DNA of 64,000 bases, from contig NC_071334.1 of assembly GCF_027744825.2 (NCBI RefSeq), positions 33,325,937 through 33,389,936 on the forward strand, given 5' to 3'. The first letter of the stretch is position 1. Each line of letters begins with the position of its first letter. The notes under the pieces are model-generated. The model was not told where the DNA came from. It made no database searches and saw only the letters and a list, made by a program, of their open reading frames with translations. Positions 1 to 18,209 of this stretch are shown here, piece after piece. A program made the position numbers and the translations under genes. Source of the DNA: Synchiropus splendidus (lineage: Eukaryota; Chordata; Actinopteri; Syngnathiformes; Callionymidae).

Positions 1-8005
<8,005 letters not shown>

Positions 8006-9290
8006 ATCTGACTTGAAGAAATGTGAGTGTTTGAGTGATCTATGAGAACTCCTCGACTCTGTCAGCTTCTGGTGGAGCAGCAGAACCTTGAATCTGCTGC
8101 TGGAACTCAAGTCCAGGTCACTGTCCAGAACACTGCTCACCAACAAGGTGTTCAGCAGAAGCTGGTTGTCCAGCAGCAAAGTTAGGAGCCTCTGTGCAGA
8201 AGTAGAAGCAGCACTGTTGACTTCCCTCTTCAAATATGGAGTCATTCACTCTCTTCGGTCTTTGTCTCCATAGACACATGAGTTTGAAAGACTGTCACCT
8301 TCTCACTGGAGTCTGAAGACCTCAGTGTTCTTCCATCATCATCACCACGCCCTTCTTTTGTTTCTATGGCAGTCACTCTGAGAAGAGACAGAGGGAAAGA
8401 AGAGGAGTCGAGTTTGGACAGAAGCTTCTTCCTGGACTCTGAGCAATGGAAAATGTGTGAAATGAAATCAAATAATAATAATTTGCTTTTACTTTGTAAA
8501 TGTTTTTTTTTCCCCATGCACTTTGAGTTTTGAGCTTTGAGTTTTTGAGTGAGTTTTTCTGATTGATCGCCTTGGTTTTTCAGTGCATCTGTGCCTGCTA
8601 TTCATTGTTCCTCTCCCCAATCCTGTGGACTATATTCTGCACCTTGGGCAGTGTTTTTTCTGTCCATTTGTGCTTTTGGACTCTTGTTTTATTCTCCTGG
8701 ATTGTTTTATTTTATTTATTGGACTCTGTCTCCCTCTTGAGCAGAGGTCGAGTTTTCGTTTCTGTTTCACCGTCTTTACTATTTTAGCTCTTTAGTTAAC
8801 TTGTCTCCTTTTCTTCTTGAGTTAAATTCTGTTTGTTTTGTTCTTAAAATTTGTTGGAATTTCTTTTTTACATTCATCTCCTCCGTGCTGTATGTGGGTC
8901 TCTCATCTTAAGCGCGATCCTGCGAAAAGAAACTTAAGGAAAATGCTCTTCCGTATTGTGTTGCAGTGCCTCGCTGTATACCCTTTCTACTTTTACCACA
9001 AGTTGAAGAGGAGTTGAAGGACAACCACACTGCCGGTGGAGGATGACGGAGGATTAAACGAAGATGTACAAGCATATGTGGACCGCTATTGAGGATCATT
9101 GCAATGAACACAAGCCAGCTGGTGAATGGCTGGAGAAAATGAACCTCAGCAGTGGGACAAGCAAGTGACTCATTGGCAAGATTTGGAATTCACCACCAGT
9201 ATGAGTGGCAGTGGCCCGACCGAAGCTGTGTAGAAACTGAGACTGTCCTCACTCTGTCATAATAAATTTAAAAAAAACTTCAGTTCCATG
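8006..9290. other. Intergenic stretch, nothing recognised
   Basis: Follows the NLR stop codon. Contains T-rich sequence (8500-8880) and a block at 8896-9250 that may be an old repeat. I could not assign any gene. Confidence 0.5.
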
Positions 9291-9800
9291 AATACATATG
9301 ACACCCTCTATCAGGCCTTACTGTTGGTTTATCCACTCTGAGAACTGCGCCTGTGAAATTATTGGCTTAAATCTCTGCCCAGGTAAACTCCACCTCTCCC
9401 AATAAAACCCTCTGTTCCGAGCCATTTGTCTTGCAAACAGACACAGTTCAAGGTGCCACCTTGTGGAGAGTGGGTGACCTGACACCGCCCTGTCTGTTCA
9501 GGTACGCTACACAAGTTGTGTTGTCCAACCAGTTCATGGTTCCCTCTGATATGAGCAGTAAAAGGGCAGCGTACCAGATCCATATTGTAGCGTCTGCTGG
9601 GAGAAAAAAAAACAGCCGTTCTGTAGTTGACAATCCTCTTTAATTCTGTCAAACTCTGTGGATTGGTCTCATCAACACCAGCAGCTTGTGGCTCTCTCTC
9701 ACCACCCGAAACAAAACTCCCTCTCCCCTTCAGCGCAGCCCCTCGCCCCGCCCCCTCTCACCCGTCACCACTGAACCCCTTCATAAATCCCTCGCTCCGA
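9290..9800 (-). repeat. Possible 3' flank or LTR of the gypsy element
   Basis: Lies directly downstream (minus sense) of the gypsy pol end, where an LTR would be expected. No matching second LTR is in the window, so this is inference. Confidence 0.3.
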
Positions 9801-9804
9801 GGGA

Positions 9805-10430
9805 TCACAACAAAAAGCACAAAAAAAAATCAGGGAGGTGCACAGGAGCCTTTCTGCGCCTCTTCGGAGTTGAGGAAGGTCCTTGTTGTCCAGGTTCCAC
9901 CCCCTGATTCGCCGAAGGTGCTGTCTGGGATAGGGAGTCATTAACAGGAATCATTTCCTGATCCTGTGATGTGGCTAGCGCCCTTCCTTGAGATGACAGT
10001 GCAGAACCATGGCGTTGTTGCGGGCGTGAGTCCCTGCGGTATGGTGCGAGTCTGTCCCGGTGAAGAAGCACACGTCGTCCCCGAGGTGGCAGCTGAACCC
10101 AGTAGACCACTTCCCAGTCTTTCTAATATTTCACATGGCCCAGCCCAGTGGCAATCTAGTTTTGGACATCGTCCCTTCTTCCTCTTTGGACTATACACCC
10201 AAACCAAGTCAACAAACTGGAAATCCCTTCCTCTGGCCCTGATGTCATGGTTCCATTTTTGTCGATGGCCCGCTTTCTGCAACTGATCCCGGGCAAAAGC
10301 ATGCGCTGACTCCATCCGATCCTGTAACCTGTGCACATACTCAGGCCCAAGTAATAAAGCTGGAGCATCTGGCGGTCTATCATTTCTGCTGGTATCCGGA
10401 GTTCTCTACCCAGCATGAGCAGGGCAGAGT
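9805..10430 (-). pseudogene. Ty3/gypsy retrotransposon pol, 3' end (integrase C-terminus), broken
   Basis: The minus strand carries pieces characteristic of the integrase end of vertebrate gypsy elements: MLGRELRIPAEM (10416), then AHAFARDQLQKAGHRQKWN and LVWVYSPKRKKGRCPKL, GPCEILERLG, then VQLPPRGRRVLLHRDRLAPY. The pieces lie in three different frames, so it is frameshifted. Protease, reverse transcriptase and the integrase catalytic core are absent. It sits between the NLR gene and the tRNA array. Confidence 0.85.
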
Positions 10431-10747
10431 TAAGTTAGACAATATGTTCCCTGTTTCTGGAAGTGGAAGGTGTTTTGGTGCTGTACGCGAAAGTACCACT
10501 GTGTGGCGCTACTGTATCGTAATTCATTAAAAATAACCTTTTTGTCGTCACCTGTTCCGTTAAGCTGCGGTCACACCGTGAGCATGATGCGTGTGTTTCG
10601 CTAATAAATAAGATACATTTTGGACTAAAAGGGTAGATGTCTCTCGTTCTGTCCCCACCCGAACGCAACGTGTTGCTGCTGCATTGGACAACTCAACAGA
10701 CAGAGCCTTGAAATGACCTGGCATCTGCTCTGCCAAGTCTAAAATGC

Positions 10748-10819
10748 AGGTTCCACCGAGACTTGAACTCGGATCACTGGATTCAGAGTCCAGAGTGCTG
10801 ACCATTACACCATGGAACC
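10748..10819 (-). tRNA. tRNA-Gln (CTG)
   Basis: 72 nt, acceptor GGTTCCA pairs fully with TGGAACC, discriminator T, anticodon CTG in loop ACTCTGAA. Intact. It is the first gene of the array and of the first X module. Confidence 0.92.
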
Positions 10820-11221
10820 TCATATGTCCTTCACTGAACATCAAGCAAATCCAGTATTAGAAACTTTGTTGTACAGAGGTAGACCTTTATTCTATTACAG
10901 TGATGATTTTGAGTGACATTAATGTTGATAAAATAACGTTAAGCAGGGACGTAACACAGTGTTAAACCTATTACCAATGGAACAGCTCGCCACCTAGTAG
11001 TTTTATTTATTTATTTATTTTTTTTTTATTTTTTTTACATACAAACAGGTGATGATAAATAAACAAAAATACAGGCACATTATGGCAATATGAGGTCAGC
11101 AGTTCAAAGACAAAGTATAATAATCTGTAAGAAAAACTACATGATGACTGAGGGACATATATATAGCTTTTACTGAATATTTTGACACTGCTTTTGTGCT
11201 CTCAAAGTGTAGCAAAGAGCA

Positions 11222-11296
11222 ACACAGTGATGTATGATCACGCTGACCGTTCGGCTCTTAACCGAACAGTTGGTGGTTGGATCCCACCCAGGGTCC
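11222..11296 (+). pseudogene. tRNA-Asn-like relic with CTT anticodon (module X, copy 1)
   Basis: The anticodon arm, variable loop and T arm (CGTTCGGCTCTTAACCGAAC, then GTTGGTGG and CCCACCCAGGG) match vertebrate tRNA-Asn except that anticodon GTT is CTT. The 5' acceptor strand and D arm are not recognisable, so it is probably not a working tRNA. Confidence 0.7.
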
Positions 11297-11356
11297 ATGA
11301 TGATCACCCAGACAGCCATATGAAGCTCACCTTCATCGAACTTGAAGATTCCATGA

Positions 11357-11428
11357 GCATTGGTGCTGTAGACGTTAGCAGAGCTGCCTTCCAAGCAGTT
11401 GACATGGGTTTGATTCCCATCCAGTACA
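11357..11428 (+). tRNA. tRNA-Gly-like (TCC), degenerate
   Basis: 72 nt with anticodon loop CTTCCAA. Acceptor GCATTGG against CCAGTAC has one mismatch and one G-T pair. The D arm (TGTAGACGTTAGC) departs from the usual Gly sequence. Probably weak or inactive. Confidence 0.65.
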
Positions 11429-11554
11429 AGGCACCTCTGTGTTTGCTGTACAATCTGGAGTCTTCCCATCAACCTTTCTCAGACATGGACTGATAACATG
11501 GCCCAGGGTTTTAGTCATGAACTGTGATGTTGTTGAAGATGCGTAGAAACGAAG

Positions 11555-11626
11555 TGCAATGGCTGGGAATCAAACCCAGGTCAATTGCTTGGAAGGCAGC
11601 TGTGCTCACCACGATACGACCGTTGC
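11555..11626 (-). tRNA. tRNA-Gly (TCC)
   Basis: 72 nt, good D, anticodon and T arms (GGTTTGATTCC), anticodon TCC. Acceptor GCAACGG against CCATTGC has a single C-A mismatch. Its 5' end faces the L2 fragment 40 bp away. Confidence 0.82.
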
Positions 11627-11661
11627 CAATTCTATCCGGGAACAACCAAAAACACTCAAGG

Positions 11662-12102
11662 CAGCCACAACAACCTGGAGCTGAACGCCCAGAAGACAGT
11701 GGAGATGATCATAGACTTCAGGAGAGTAACAGTTTCTCTGTCCCCTCTCATGCTGGCTGGTTTGCCCATTCTTATTGTGGACTCCTTCTGCTTCCTAGGA
11801 ACCGCCATCACTGAGGACCTCAAATGGGAGCCAACCATCAGGTCCCTCATCAGGAAGGACCAGCAGAGAATGTTCTTCTTTAGGCTGCTACGAAAACTAC
11901 GACTGCCAATGAGGTTGCTGGTGGAGTTCTACACACCATCATCCAGTCCATCTTCACCTCCTCTATCACCCTCTGCTACAACAGCGCCACCTCCAGGGAC
12001 AAGGATGTCAGCGCATCGTGCGTTCTGCTGGAAGGTGATCGGTTGCAGACTGCCAACTCTTCAGGACACCTGGACATGGACTGTTTGTTCCTCTTCCCTT
12101 CT
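11662..12102 (+). pseudogene. L2-like LINE reverse-transcriptase 3' fragment (module X, copy 1)
   Basis: Reads NLELNAQKTVEMIIDFRR, then FCFLGTAITEDLKWEPTIR, RMFFFRLLRKLRLPMRLLVEFY: the region just after the catalytic YADD block of CR1/L2 LINEs. It is frameshifted near 11930 and starts after the catalytic residues, so it is inactive. The frame runs in through the antisense of tRNA-Gly by chance. Confidence 0.85.
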
Positions 12103-12610
12103 TCCTGCTCTCAAAGTGTCTCTTATGGTAGAGATCCTCATTCTCATGTCTCTGTGACGTAACTGGTCATGCGGCTGTTGTGGGAAAGGCTGCTGGTTAG
12201 AGACCACCCTGGGAAGAAGATCCACTTTGGTTCCGTGACGAACCTCAGGGTTAGTAGGGCAGGTGATGGGCTGGTGATTTCACAGTGCTGTAGGCCCGTA
12301 CGTTCCCCAGGGGACTGGAATGTTTGATTTCTGCATTCAAAGGGTTTTACCCAATACTTTGAGGAAACTGCATGAAAAGATCAGACCCTGCCTTGAATTG
12401 TTGGACTGTCACAATATACATCTGGTTGAACTCCAGTCAGCTGAAGAGCAATGAATTCACACACACTATGTTACGTGACGGTTCCACAGAGCGATTCCTG
12501 GTGTACACAACATCACTTCATGCGGCATATTCCAGCCCAAGGCACAACACTATTGTCATGTGACAGTTCCTCAGACTCAAAATGACCAACGCATCCAAAA
12601 CACACACCAA
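12103..12610. other. Spacer family found four times
   Basis: The block with ggctgctggttagagacc and the sequence up to the Ser gene recurs near 34500-34990, 52190-52670 and 61360-61840. No gene recognised. Confidence 0.6.
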
Positions 12611-12692
12611 CGTTGTTGGTAGGACTTGAACCTAAGCGGGTACAACCCCATGGATGTCAAGTCCATCGCCTTAACCACTCGGCCACAACAAC
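12611..12692 (-). tRNA. tRNA-Ser (TGA)
   Basis: 82 nt with the long variable arm of Ser tRNAs, acceptor GTTGTTG paired with CAACAAC, discriminator G, anticodon TGA. Two changes from its sister copies: loop base 38 is C and one base near the variable arm is altered. Confidence 0.82.
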
Positions 12693-12839
12693 ATTGTGAC
12701 TATCGCCTACACCTAGAAGACAATAAACACTTTTTGAAGACAGTAATGGCCACATTTTGGCAAAAGACGACAGATTGTTTGAAAGAGGAGTAAAAGAGGC
12801 CATTTTTGTCAAAGTGGAAAAACCCTCTCTAAACAGAGG

Positions 12840-13230
12840 TGGAGGACTGAGACACCATCTTTCATCCTTTCGGCATGGACAGGTCCTTCACACCTGTACA
12901 GTGTGGTGTCAACATCTGAATTGCCTCAATTGCCACCTGGGTTACATTCAGCATTTGCATTAATGGACCATCAACACCCATCCCCAATGGGCAGGGACCA
13001 ATAAGCACATCTCCATTGTCATAATGCTGACTCTTGTCACCCATCACACTGGATTGGTCCCACCCCTGTCCATCAACACCTTTGCCCATTCAACTGGCCT
13101 AATATAAGCCTGAACTCCAACCCAGCACATTAGAACTGACGAAGCCTTCTGGATAGGAGGCCAAACCTTTTCTCTGACTCTTACTAGTCCGGTTGACCTG
13201 ATTCAAGCGCTGATCGATGAACTGGAAGAG
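12840..13230 (+). repeat. Penelope-like element terminal sequence, copy 1 (tentative)
   Basis: A block repeated at 35250-35620 and 52905-53285. It ends with CTGACGAAGCC...GGAGGCCAAAC and then ttgacctgatt, which resembles terminal sequence of fish Penelope-like elements. No reverse transcriptase or GIY-YIG domain is present. Confidence 0.4.
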
Positions 13231-13254
13231 AAGGGCAGAGCTCTGAGACCAGGA

Positions 13255-13310
13255 GGGCGGCTGGGCCCATAACCCAGAGGTCAAAACCACCCTCTGTTAT
13301 CAAAAATAAT
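13255..13310 (+). pseudogene. initiator tRNA-Met fragment
   Basis: Contains the anticodon arm GCTGGGCCCATAACCCAG and remnants of the T arm. The 5' third is replaced by unrelated sequence. Confidence 0.65.
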
Positions 13311-13470
13311 GTTCTATTTTATTGATACAGGTTCAAATCCAGTGCCGCCTTTGAAGTGTTCATGAGGAAACATTGGACCATGAGGTTTCCCTTGGTTGCA
13401 TTTCTACTGGCTAGAGTATGAAGGAATGTCCAAGAACCACTCCAAAGACCAGCAACACTAACGCTTCCAG

Positions 13471-13520
13471 GGCTCTGGACTTTGACTCCAGTGATCCGAG
13501 TTCAAATCTTGGTGGAGCCT
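13471..13520 (+). pseudogene. tRNA-Gln (TTG) fragment
   Basis: 3' two thirds only: CTCTGGACTTTGACTCCAG, T arm and an altered acceptor GGAGCC. The 5' acceptor and D arm are lost. Confidence 0.7.
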
Positions 13521-13696
13521 CAGTTTTCATCTCCTGAAACTTGTTTTGGAGTCACAGTGACATGTTGACTGAAGGACTTTCTCTTACTGACGCCAAGATT
13601 GTTCTTGCCGCACACTACTCTTCACACACCACCATTCCACACACGACCCACGTTGCAAATTTTTCATCAGTATTTCATTGATCCCCCCCCCCCCCA

Positions 13697-13728
13697 ACAG
13701 GAGTTCTTGGGTTCAAATCCCAGCAGGT
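13697..13728 (+). pseudogene. tRNA-Thr fragment
   Basis: Anticodon 3' strand and T arm (TTGGGTTCAAATCCCAGCAG) of tRNA-Thr, next to a run of C bases. The 5' half is missing. Confidence 0.6.
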
Positions 13729-13823
13729 GAAACATTAATTTCTGAAACATTACCAATACAGGTTTGTTGACACATCTTATGAAGGAACATCCAAGAACCA
13801 CTCCCAAGTCCCAGAACACCAGT

Positions 13824-13895
13824 GGCCTCATGGTGTAATGGCCCTCACTTTGTCCTCTGAGGAGAGTGATCTCAGTTCAAGTCTTGGTGGAACCA
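13824..13895 (+). pseudogene. tRNA-Gln-like, diverged
   Basis: 72 nt in register with tRNA-Gln, anticodon position CTG, but the acceptor (GGCCTCA) and the anticodon stem no longer pair well. Confidence 0.6.
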
Positions 13896-15137
13896 GCTGA
13901 TAATGAGTGAGCCAGGGAATTGGATGACGTCTGCCTGAATCCAGTGATCCAAGTTTGAGATTCAACCTTTGCTACAGGTCCTGAATGTTTTTGGAGTCAC
14001 ACTGAAACCAAATATTCTTTCATACATCAACAAGTTTTCACACACGATACAGTGGCAATGCAGAGTGTCTGTCCATGGAGTGACAGGAGATGTTGTGGCA
14101 GACCTCCTTGAAGGAGTCGACTCTGTCACGATCTCGTCCACAGCCACCTTATTGTTTTGCCAGGTCGTCCAAACACCTTTTCAGTCCCTCCTTCTCTCTA
14201 TAAACACTCCCTCTGACCTCATTGCTCAGGAAAAAAACATATCATAGCAAGACATATTCTGACTGTGTCAATAACCATGGCTTACCTCAACCAGCTCAAT
14301 GTCCATGACTTGGTTGCTATCCTGGTGCATCAATGTATAGGTGCCAAACCTGGCTGTGTGTCCCGTAAACATGACACATTTTATCAACACTCTCCAGGTG
14401 ATGTTTTCTTCTGTTCTACCAATGTACGCTGTTCCGATTTCCACTTATGGCCGGTTCCAGACAGTTTCCAGCTTGCACCCTGAAAGCATTGTGCTTGAAG
14501 ACCTGGTCGACAATTGTAGTGTTGTCGTCATACATCTCATACATATTCTCCCTTTTACTGAAGAAAAAAAGGAGTCACTGAATACTGAAGGTATTATACT
14601 ACAGACATGTCATGGCACTACAAATGTCCTACCTCACTTTAGACTCCTCCATTGCTGAATGCCGAGGCAAAAGTGTTGAGTCGTGGTGGATGAAAAAAGA
14701 ACGGCTGTCCTCTTCAGCATCTCCAGACGGGGTCTCTTTGCTCAGGAGAGTTGCAAACCGCCCTTCACTGGTGTGGAACTGAGCAGCAGCTCTGTGTCCA
14801 GCGTGATCTCAGTGCCTCCACTTCTGGACATGACGGTGGTCTGTGTCACTGTTCATCACCAAAGTGGGAAAACAAACATTCTTCTCACCACTGGGCTGTT
14901 GTTCTTCTGTGACCTGCACCTCAGATTCCTTTGTTGACATTAATCCGACAGAGATGATCATCACACACTTACACTCATGAAATGTCACTCTGGCTTATAC
15001 AGTGCTCTCTATGTTCATCCACTATACACAAACACCCATTCACACACAGCTTGACACACCTCGGGGAAACTCGGCATTTAAGTGTCTTCACTTTCACCAC
15101 TCACATGAACATGAATGACGTATTGACAAGCTCTTAT
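13896..15137. other. Spacer without recognised gene
   Basis: Contains a small Gln fragment (13935-13965). Its later part (14780-15130) recurs at 53500-53850 and, inverted, near 46930-47190 and 62400-62600. Confidence 0.6.
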
Positions 15138-15171
15138 GCAGCAGGAGTCCAGACCACTACACCATGGAACC
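15138..15171 (-). pseudogene. Truncated tRNA-Gln-like gene
   Basis: 5' part of Gln only (GGTTCCATGGTGTAGTGGTC) running into GGACTCCTGCTGC. A member of a recurring truncated type that lacks the T arm. Confidence 0.6.
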
Positions 15172-15274
15172 AGTCATGTTGACTTTGGAGTGGTTCTTGG
15201 ACCGTCCTTTGTAAAACTGGTGTCATAAATCCTGCCGTCTTGACCAAGTGTTTAAAACGAATGTTTCACCAGTG

Positions 15275-15348
15275 AGGCACTGCTGGGATTTGAACCCAGG
15301 ATCTCCTGTTTACTAGACAGGCGCTTTTACCAACTAAGCCACAGCGCC
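15275..15348 (-). tRNA. tRNA-Thr (AGT)
   Basis: 74 nt, acceptor GGCGCTG pairs with CAGTGCC (one G-T), anticodon AGT in loop TCTAGTAAA, T arm CTGGGTTCAAATCCCAG. Intact. Confidence 0.9.
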
Positions 15349-15517
15349 ACACAGGAAAGGAAAATAAAACAATTAAAACCCTCTAGTCTTAGAGATCAAG
15401 TACGGAGCTTAATGAAAACTTCTAGAACGTAGCTCCTGTGGTGTGTGAACAGTCGTGTCTGGGCAGAACACCTTCAGGCAACATGTCTGTGTCACTTCTA
15501 AGGTAATTGCAGATAGG

Positions 15518-15589
15518 AGGTTCCACCGAGATTTGAACTCGGATCACTGGATTCAAAGTCCAGAGTGCTGACCATTACACCATGGAACC
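15518..15589 (-). tRNA. tRNA-Gln (TTG)
   Basis: 72 nt, acceptor fully paired, discriminator T, anticodon TTG, perfect T arm. Intact. Confidence 0.92.
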
Positions 15590-15936
15590 ATGAAGGTTTT
15601 GAAACATTGGAGTGGTTCTTGGACATTCCTTCATAAAGCTCTTGCCAGGAGCAGCAAGAGGAAACCTCATAGTCAAATGCTTTCTCATGAATACTCCAAA
15701 GGAAACACATGAAAAGTATCAATAAAAGGATACATTCTGTTTTCCACTCTGTCCACATGCCTTCTTTGACGTCCTGCATGACTAGAGCCGCCCTCCTGGT
15801 CTCAGAGCTCCGCCCTTCTCTTCCAGTTTATCGATCAGCACTTGTGCGCTCATGAATCCTGGGACGTACTCACAAGTTATAGAGTTTATTTTCATGATCC
15901 GAGACTTCCAGACCTTTTCATGATATAGGGCATTGT

Positions 15937-16380
15937 TCACTTTCTTTTCTTTGAATCACAGTCATAGCTCACCATGTTGAGGGCATTGCTCCATTCTTCA
16001 AATACTTCCTCGTGGAATTCATTTTCAAAACCTTTCATATCTATTAAGCATTTGTCTCTGTTCTGACCCTTATCACACTTTTCTGATTCTCCAAAGTAAC
16101 TAGCTTGATCCTCCATCATCATCCTCATGCTCTAAAACCTCTTTCCTGATCTTGGCTCCCTTCCCATCCCTAATCATGTTCCTGATCACATCACTGATTC
16201 CTTCATGATGTTTTTATTTTGGTGATTAATTCCTCGTATTGTATCCTCGTATAGTCCTGCTATTTTCGTAAATTCTTGCATCACCTGTAAATCCAGACCT
16301 GAAGTTGGTGGGTTCTCATCGCCTACATACTGTACATCACCTCTGGTATGAAGGTAATAATGGCTGCCGAGGCCTTTCCA
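15937..16380 (-). other. Decayed copy of an unidentified ORF family
   Basis: The minus strand carries words shared with the ORFs at 23838 and 50127 (YFGESEKCDKGQN, EFHEEVFEEW, KVSYDCD-like) but broken by stops. It lies beside a tRNA-Gln, as do the other copies. Confidence 0.5.
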
Positions 16381-16413
16381 AAACTTGACTCTGACACCAT
16401 CATCTAAGAGACG

Positions 16414-16480
16414 GGTTCCACCGAGACTTGAACTCAGATCACTGGATTCAGAGTCCAGAGTGCTGACCATTACACCATGG
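16414..16480 (-). pseudogene. tRNA-Gln (CTG), 5' acceptor lost
   Basis: Anticodon CTG and T arm are intact, but the 5' strand of the acceptor is replaced (CAACCCC instead of GGTTCC). The acceptor cannot pair. Confidence 0.75.
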
Positions 16481-16604
16481 GGTTGCAGAGACATTTGCAA
16501 TTACATTTATGTGCTTGTTGAAGTTATGTTCATCTAAAATAAGTAAATGTTGGAATGGCTTGCAATGGATTTCCACACAAGTAAAAGGAGACTTTGATGA
16601 AAGT

Positions 16605-16686
16605 GTTGTTGTGGCCGAGTGGTTAAGGCGATGGACTTGAAATCCATTGGGGTTTCCCCGCGTAGGTTCGAATCCTGCCAACAACG
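16605..16686 (+). tRNA. tRNA-Ser (TGA)
   Basis: 82 nt, acceptor GTTGTTG/CAACAAC fully paired, long variable arm (TTGGGGTTTCCCCGC), anticodon TGA, discriminator G. A pol III terminator T run starts about 10 nt downstream. Intact. Confidence 0.95.
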
Positions 16687-16880
16687 GAGAATGCTCTTTT
16701 TATATTACACTGTGTTTGTCCTATGCCAGTTTCAGTTTATAAATCACATTCTCTCCTTAAGTTGGTGTATGGCAGGAAGTGCTTTCCCCCACCAATATCA
16801 TGCCCATAACAAAGGTCGATACAATAGAGTTTCTAACACTGGATATACTGGATGTTCACTAAAGGACGGCAGCCACCAGT

Positions 16881-16951
16881 GGTTCCATGGTGTAATAGTC
16901 AGCACTCTGGACTCTGAATCCAGTGATCCGAGTTCAAGGTCGGTGGAACCT
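16881..16951 (+). pseudogene. tRNA-Gln (CTG) with one base deleted in the T arm
   Basis: Acceptor and anticodon arm are good, but the T arm reads GAGTTCAAGGTCGG, one base shorter than in sister copies, giving 71 nt. Confidence 0.8.
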
Positions 16952-17139
16952 GTCTCTTTCTGCCAGTGATCACGCTCCTCGTGGCTCCACTGTCCAACTG
17001 GTGCTCTGTGACCTCACTAAGCAGAGTATATGAGTGACTCTTTTGAGAGTTGGAGGTTTTTGGAGAGGCATCAGGAGCAATGATGAACTTTGGGAAACCA
17101 GGGGTGATGTACAGAGGTGATGAGAACCCGCCAACTTCA

Positions 17140-17171
17140 GAGGTCGATGGATCGAAACCATCCTCTGCTAT
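17140..17171 (+). pseudogene. initiator tRNA-Met 3' fragment
   Basis: Only the variable loop, T arm and 3' acceptor remain (AGAGGTCGATGGATCG onward). A full iMet lies 500 bp downstream. Confidence 0.75.
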
Positions 17172-17333
17172 ATACATTTTTATATTCTATTCTAATGCTA
17201 TGGGTTCAGTTTCATGTGTTTCCTTTGAAATGTTTGAGAAAGCATTGGACCATGAGGTTTCCTCTTGCTGCATTTCTACTGGCAAGAGCTTTATGAAGGA
17301 ATGTCAGCCACTCCAAACTTTGAAAACTCTCAT

Positions 17334-17405
17334 GGTTCCATGGTGTAATGGTCAGCACTCTGGACTTAGAATCCACTGATCTGAGGTCAAATCTCGGTGG
17401 AACCT
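17334..17405 (+). tRNA. Gln-type tRNA with TAG anticodon (would read Leu CUA)
   Basis: 72 nt in full Gln register with a paired acceptor. The anticodon loop reads CTTAGAA, so TTG has become TAG. The anticodon stem has one mismatch (TCCAC) and a T-loop base is changed. Either a pseudogene or an anticodon-shifted tRNA. Confidence 0.65.
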
Positions 17406-17674
17406 CATGTGTGAAACTTCCTTTGAAATGACACAGACATGTTGCCTGAAGGTGGAACTATTACTTAAAGCAAATATTGTTCTACCCAGACACAACTCCT
17501 CACACTCCATCATTCCACACAGGACCCATGTGGAAGAATTTTTCATTACTTTCTGTACTTGATCTCTAAGACTAGACAGTCTTTTTTTTTTCTTCTGAAT
17601 GGCAGGAACAGTGAATTTCCATGACAAGAGCTGTGTTCCTCCACATGGATACTAGCTCAGTGTTGTCTGATGGA

Positions 17675-17746
17675 AGCAGAGTGGCGCAGCGGAAGCGTGC
17701 TGGGCCCATAACCCAGAGGTCGATGGATCGAAACCATCCTCTGCTA
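17675..17746 (+). tRNA. initiator tRNA-Met (CAT)
   Basis: 72 nt, AGCAGAG paired with CTCTGCT, three G-C pairs in the anticodon stem (GGGCCCATAACCC), T loop GGATCGAAACC typical of eukaryotic initiators. Intact. Confidence 0.95.
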
Positions 17747-18209
17747 ACAACATCTTTATATTATTTTCTAATGCTATAGGTTCCATTTCATGTGTTTCCT
17801 TTGAAGTGTTCATGAGAAAGCACTGGACCATGAGGTTTCCTCTTGCTCCACCATAAACTTTGCAAAGTGCTTTTTATTTTTATTTTTCTGTGAAGCCATT
17901 TTCACAAACCCACATTGACAAACTTTTTATTTGCAAAAATAAAATAATTCACTCTTACATTTATACTCATTCAATACACCCAGAATCATGGTCAGACTTG
18001 AAATGAACTATGTACAGTGTTCTGAAGGATCTTCCCTGGAGGGATGAGGGTCAAGAGACCTGGGGAGAAGCATCTGGTTCCTTATCCCAGCTGGTGCCCT
18101 TTTTTGAGGTTTATTACTTTGTAATAGTCACTAGACGCAGGCGTCTGTGATCATTCCTTCCCCTTCATTTTCACTACAAAGGTAAGAGTTTGTTTTGGAA
18201 TAAAAGAGG
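17747..18209. other. Spacer without recognised gene
   Basis: Spacer that also occurs next to L2 fragments near 35660-36000 (shared run atgagggtcaagagacc). It may be the 3' end of the LINE fragment or of a Penelope-like element. Confidence 0.5.

Noticed and set aside
12862..13089. 75-codon minus-strand frame repeated at 35271 and 52931
   Set aside because: Conserved only because the whole repeat is nearly identical; no protein features, and the block looks like the non-coding end of a Penelope-like element.
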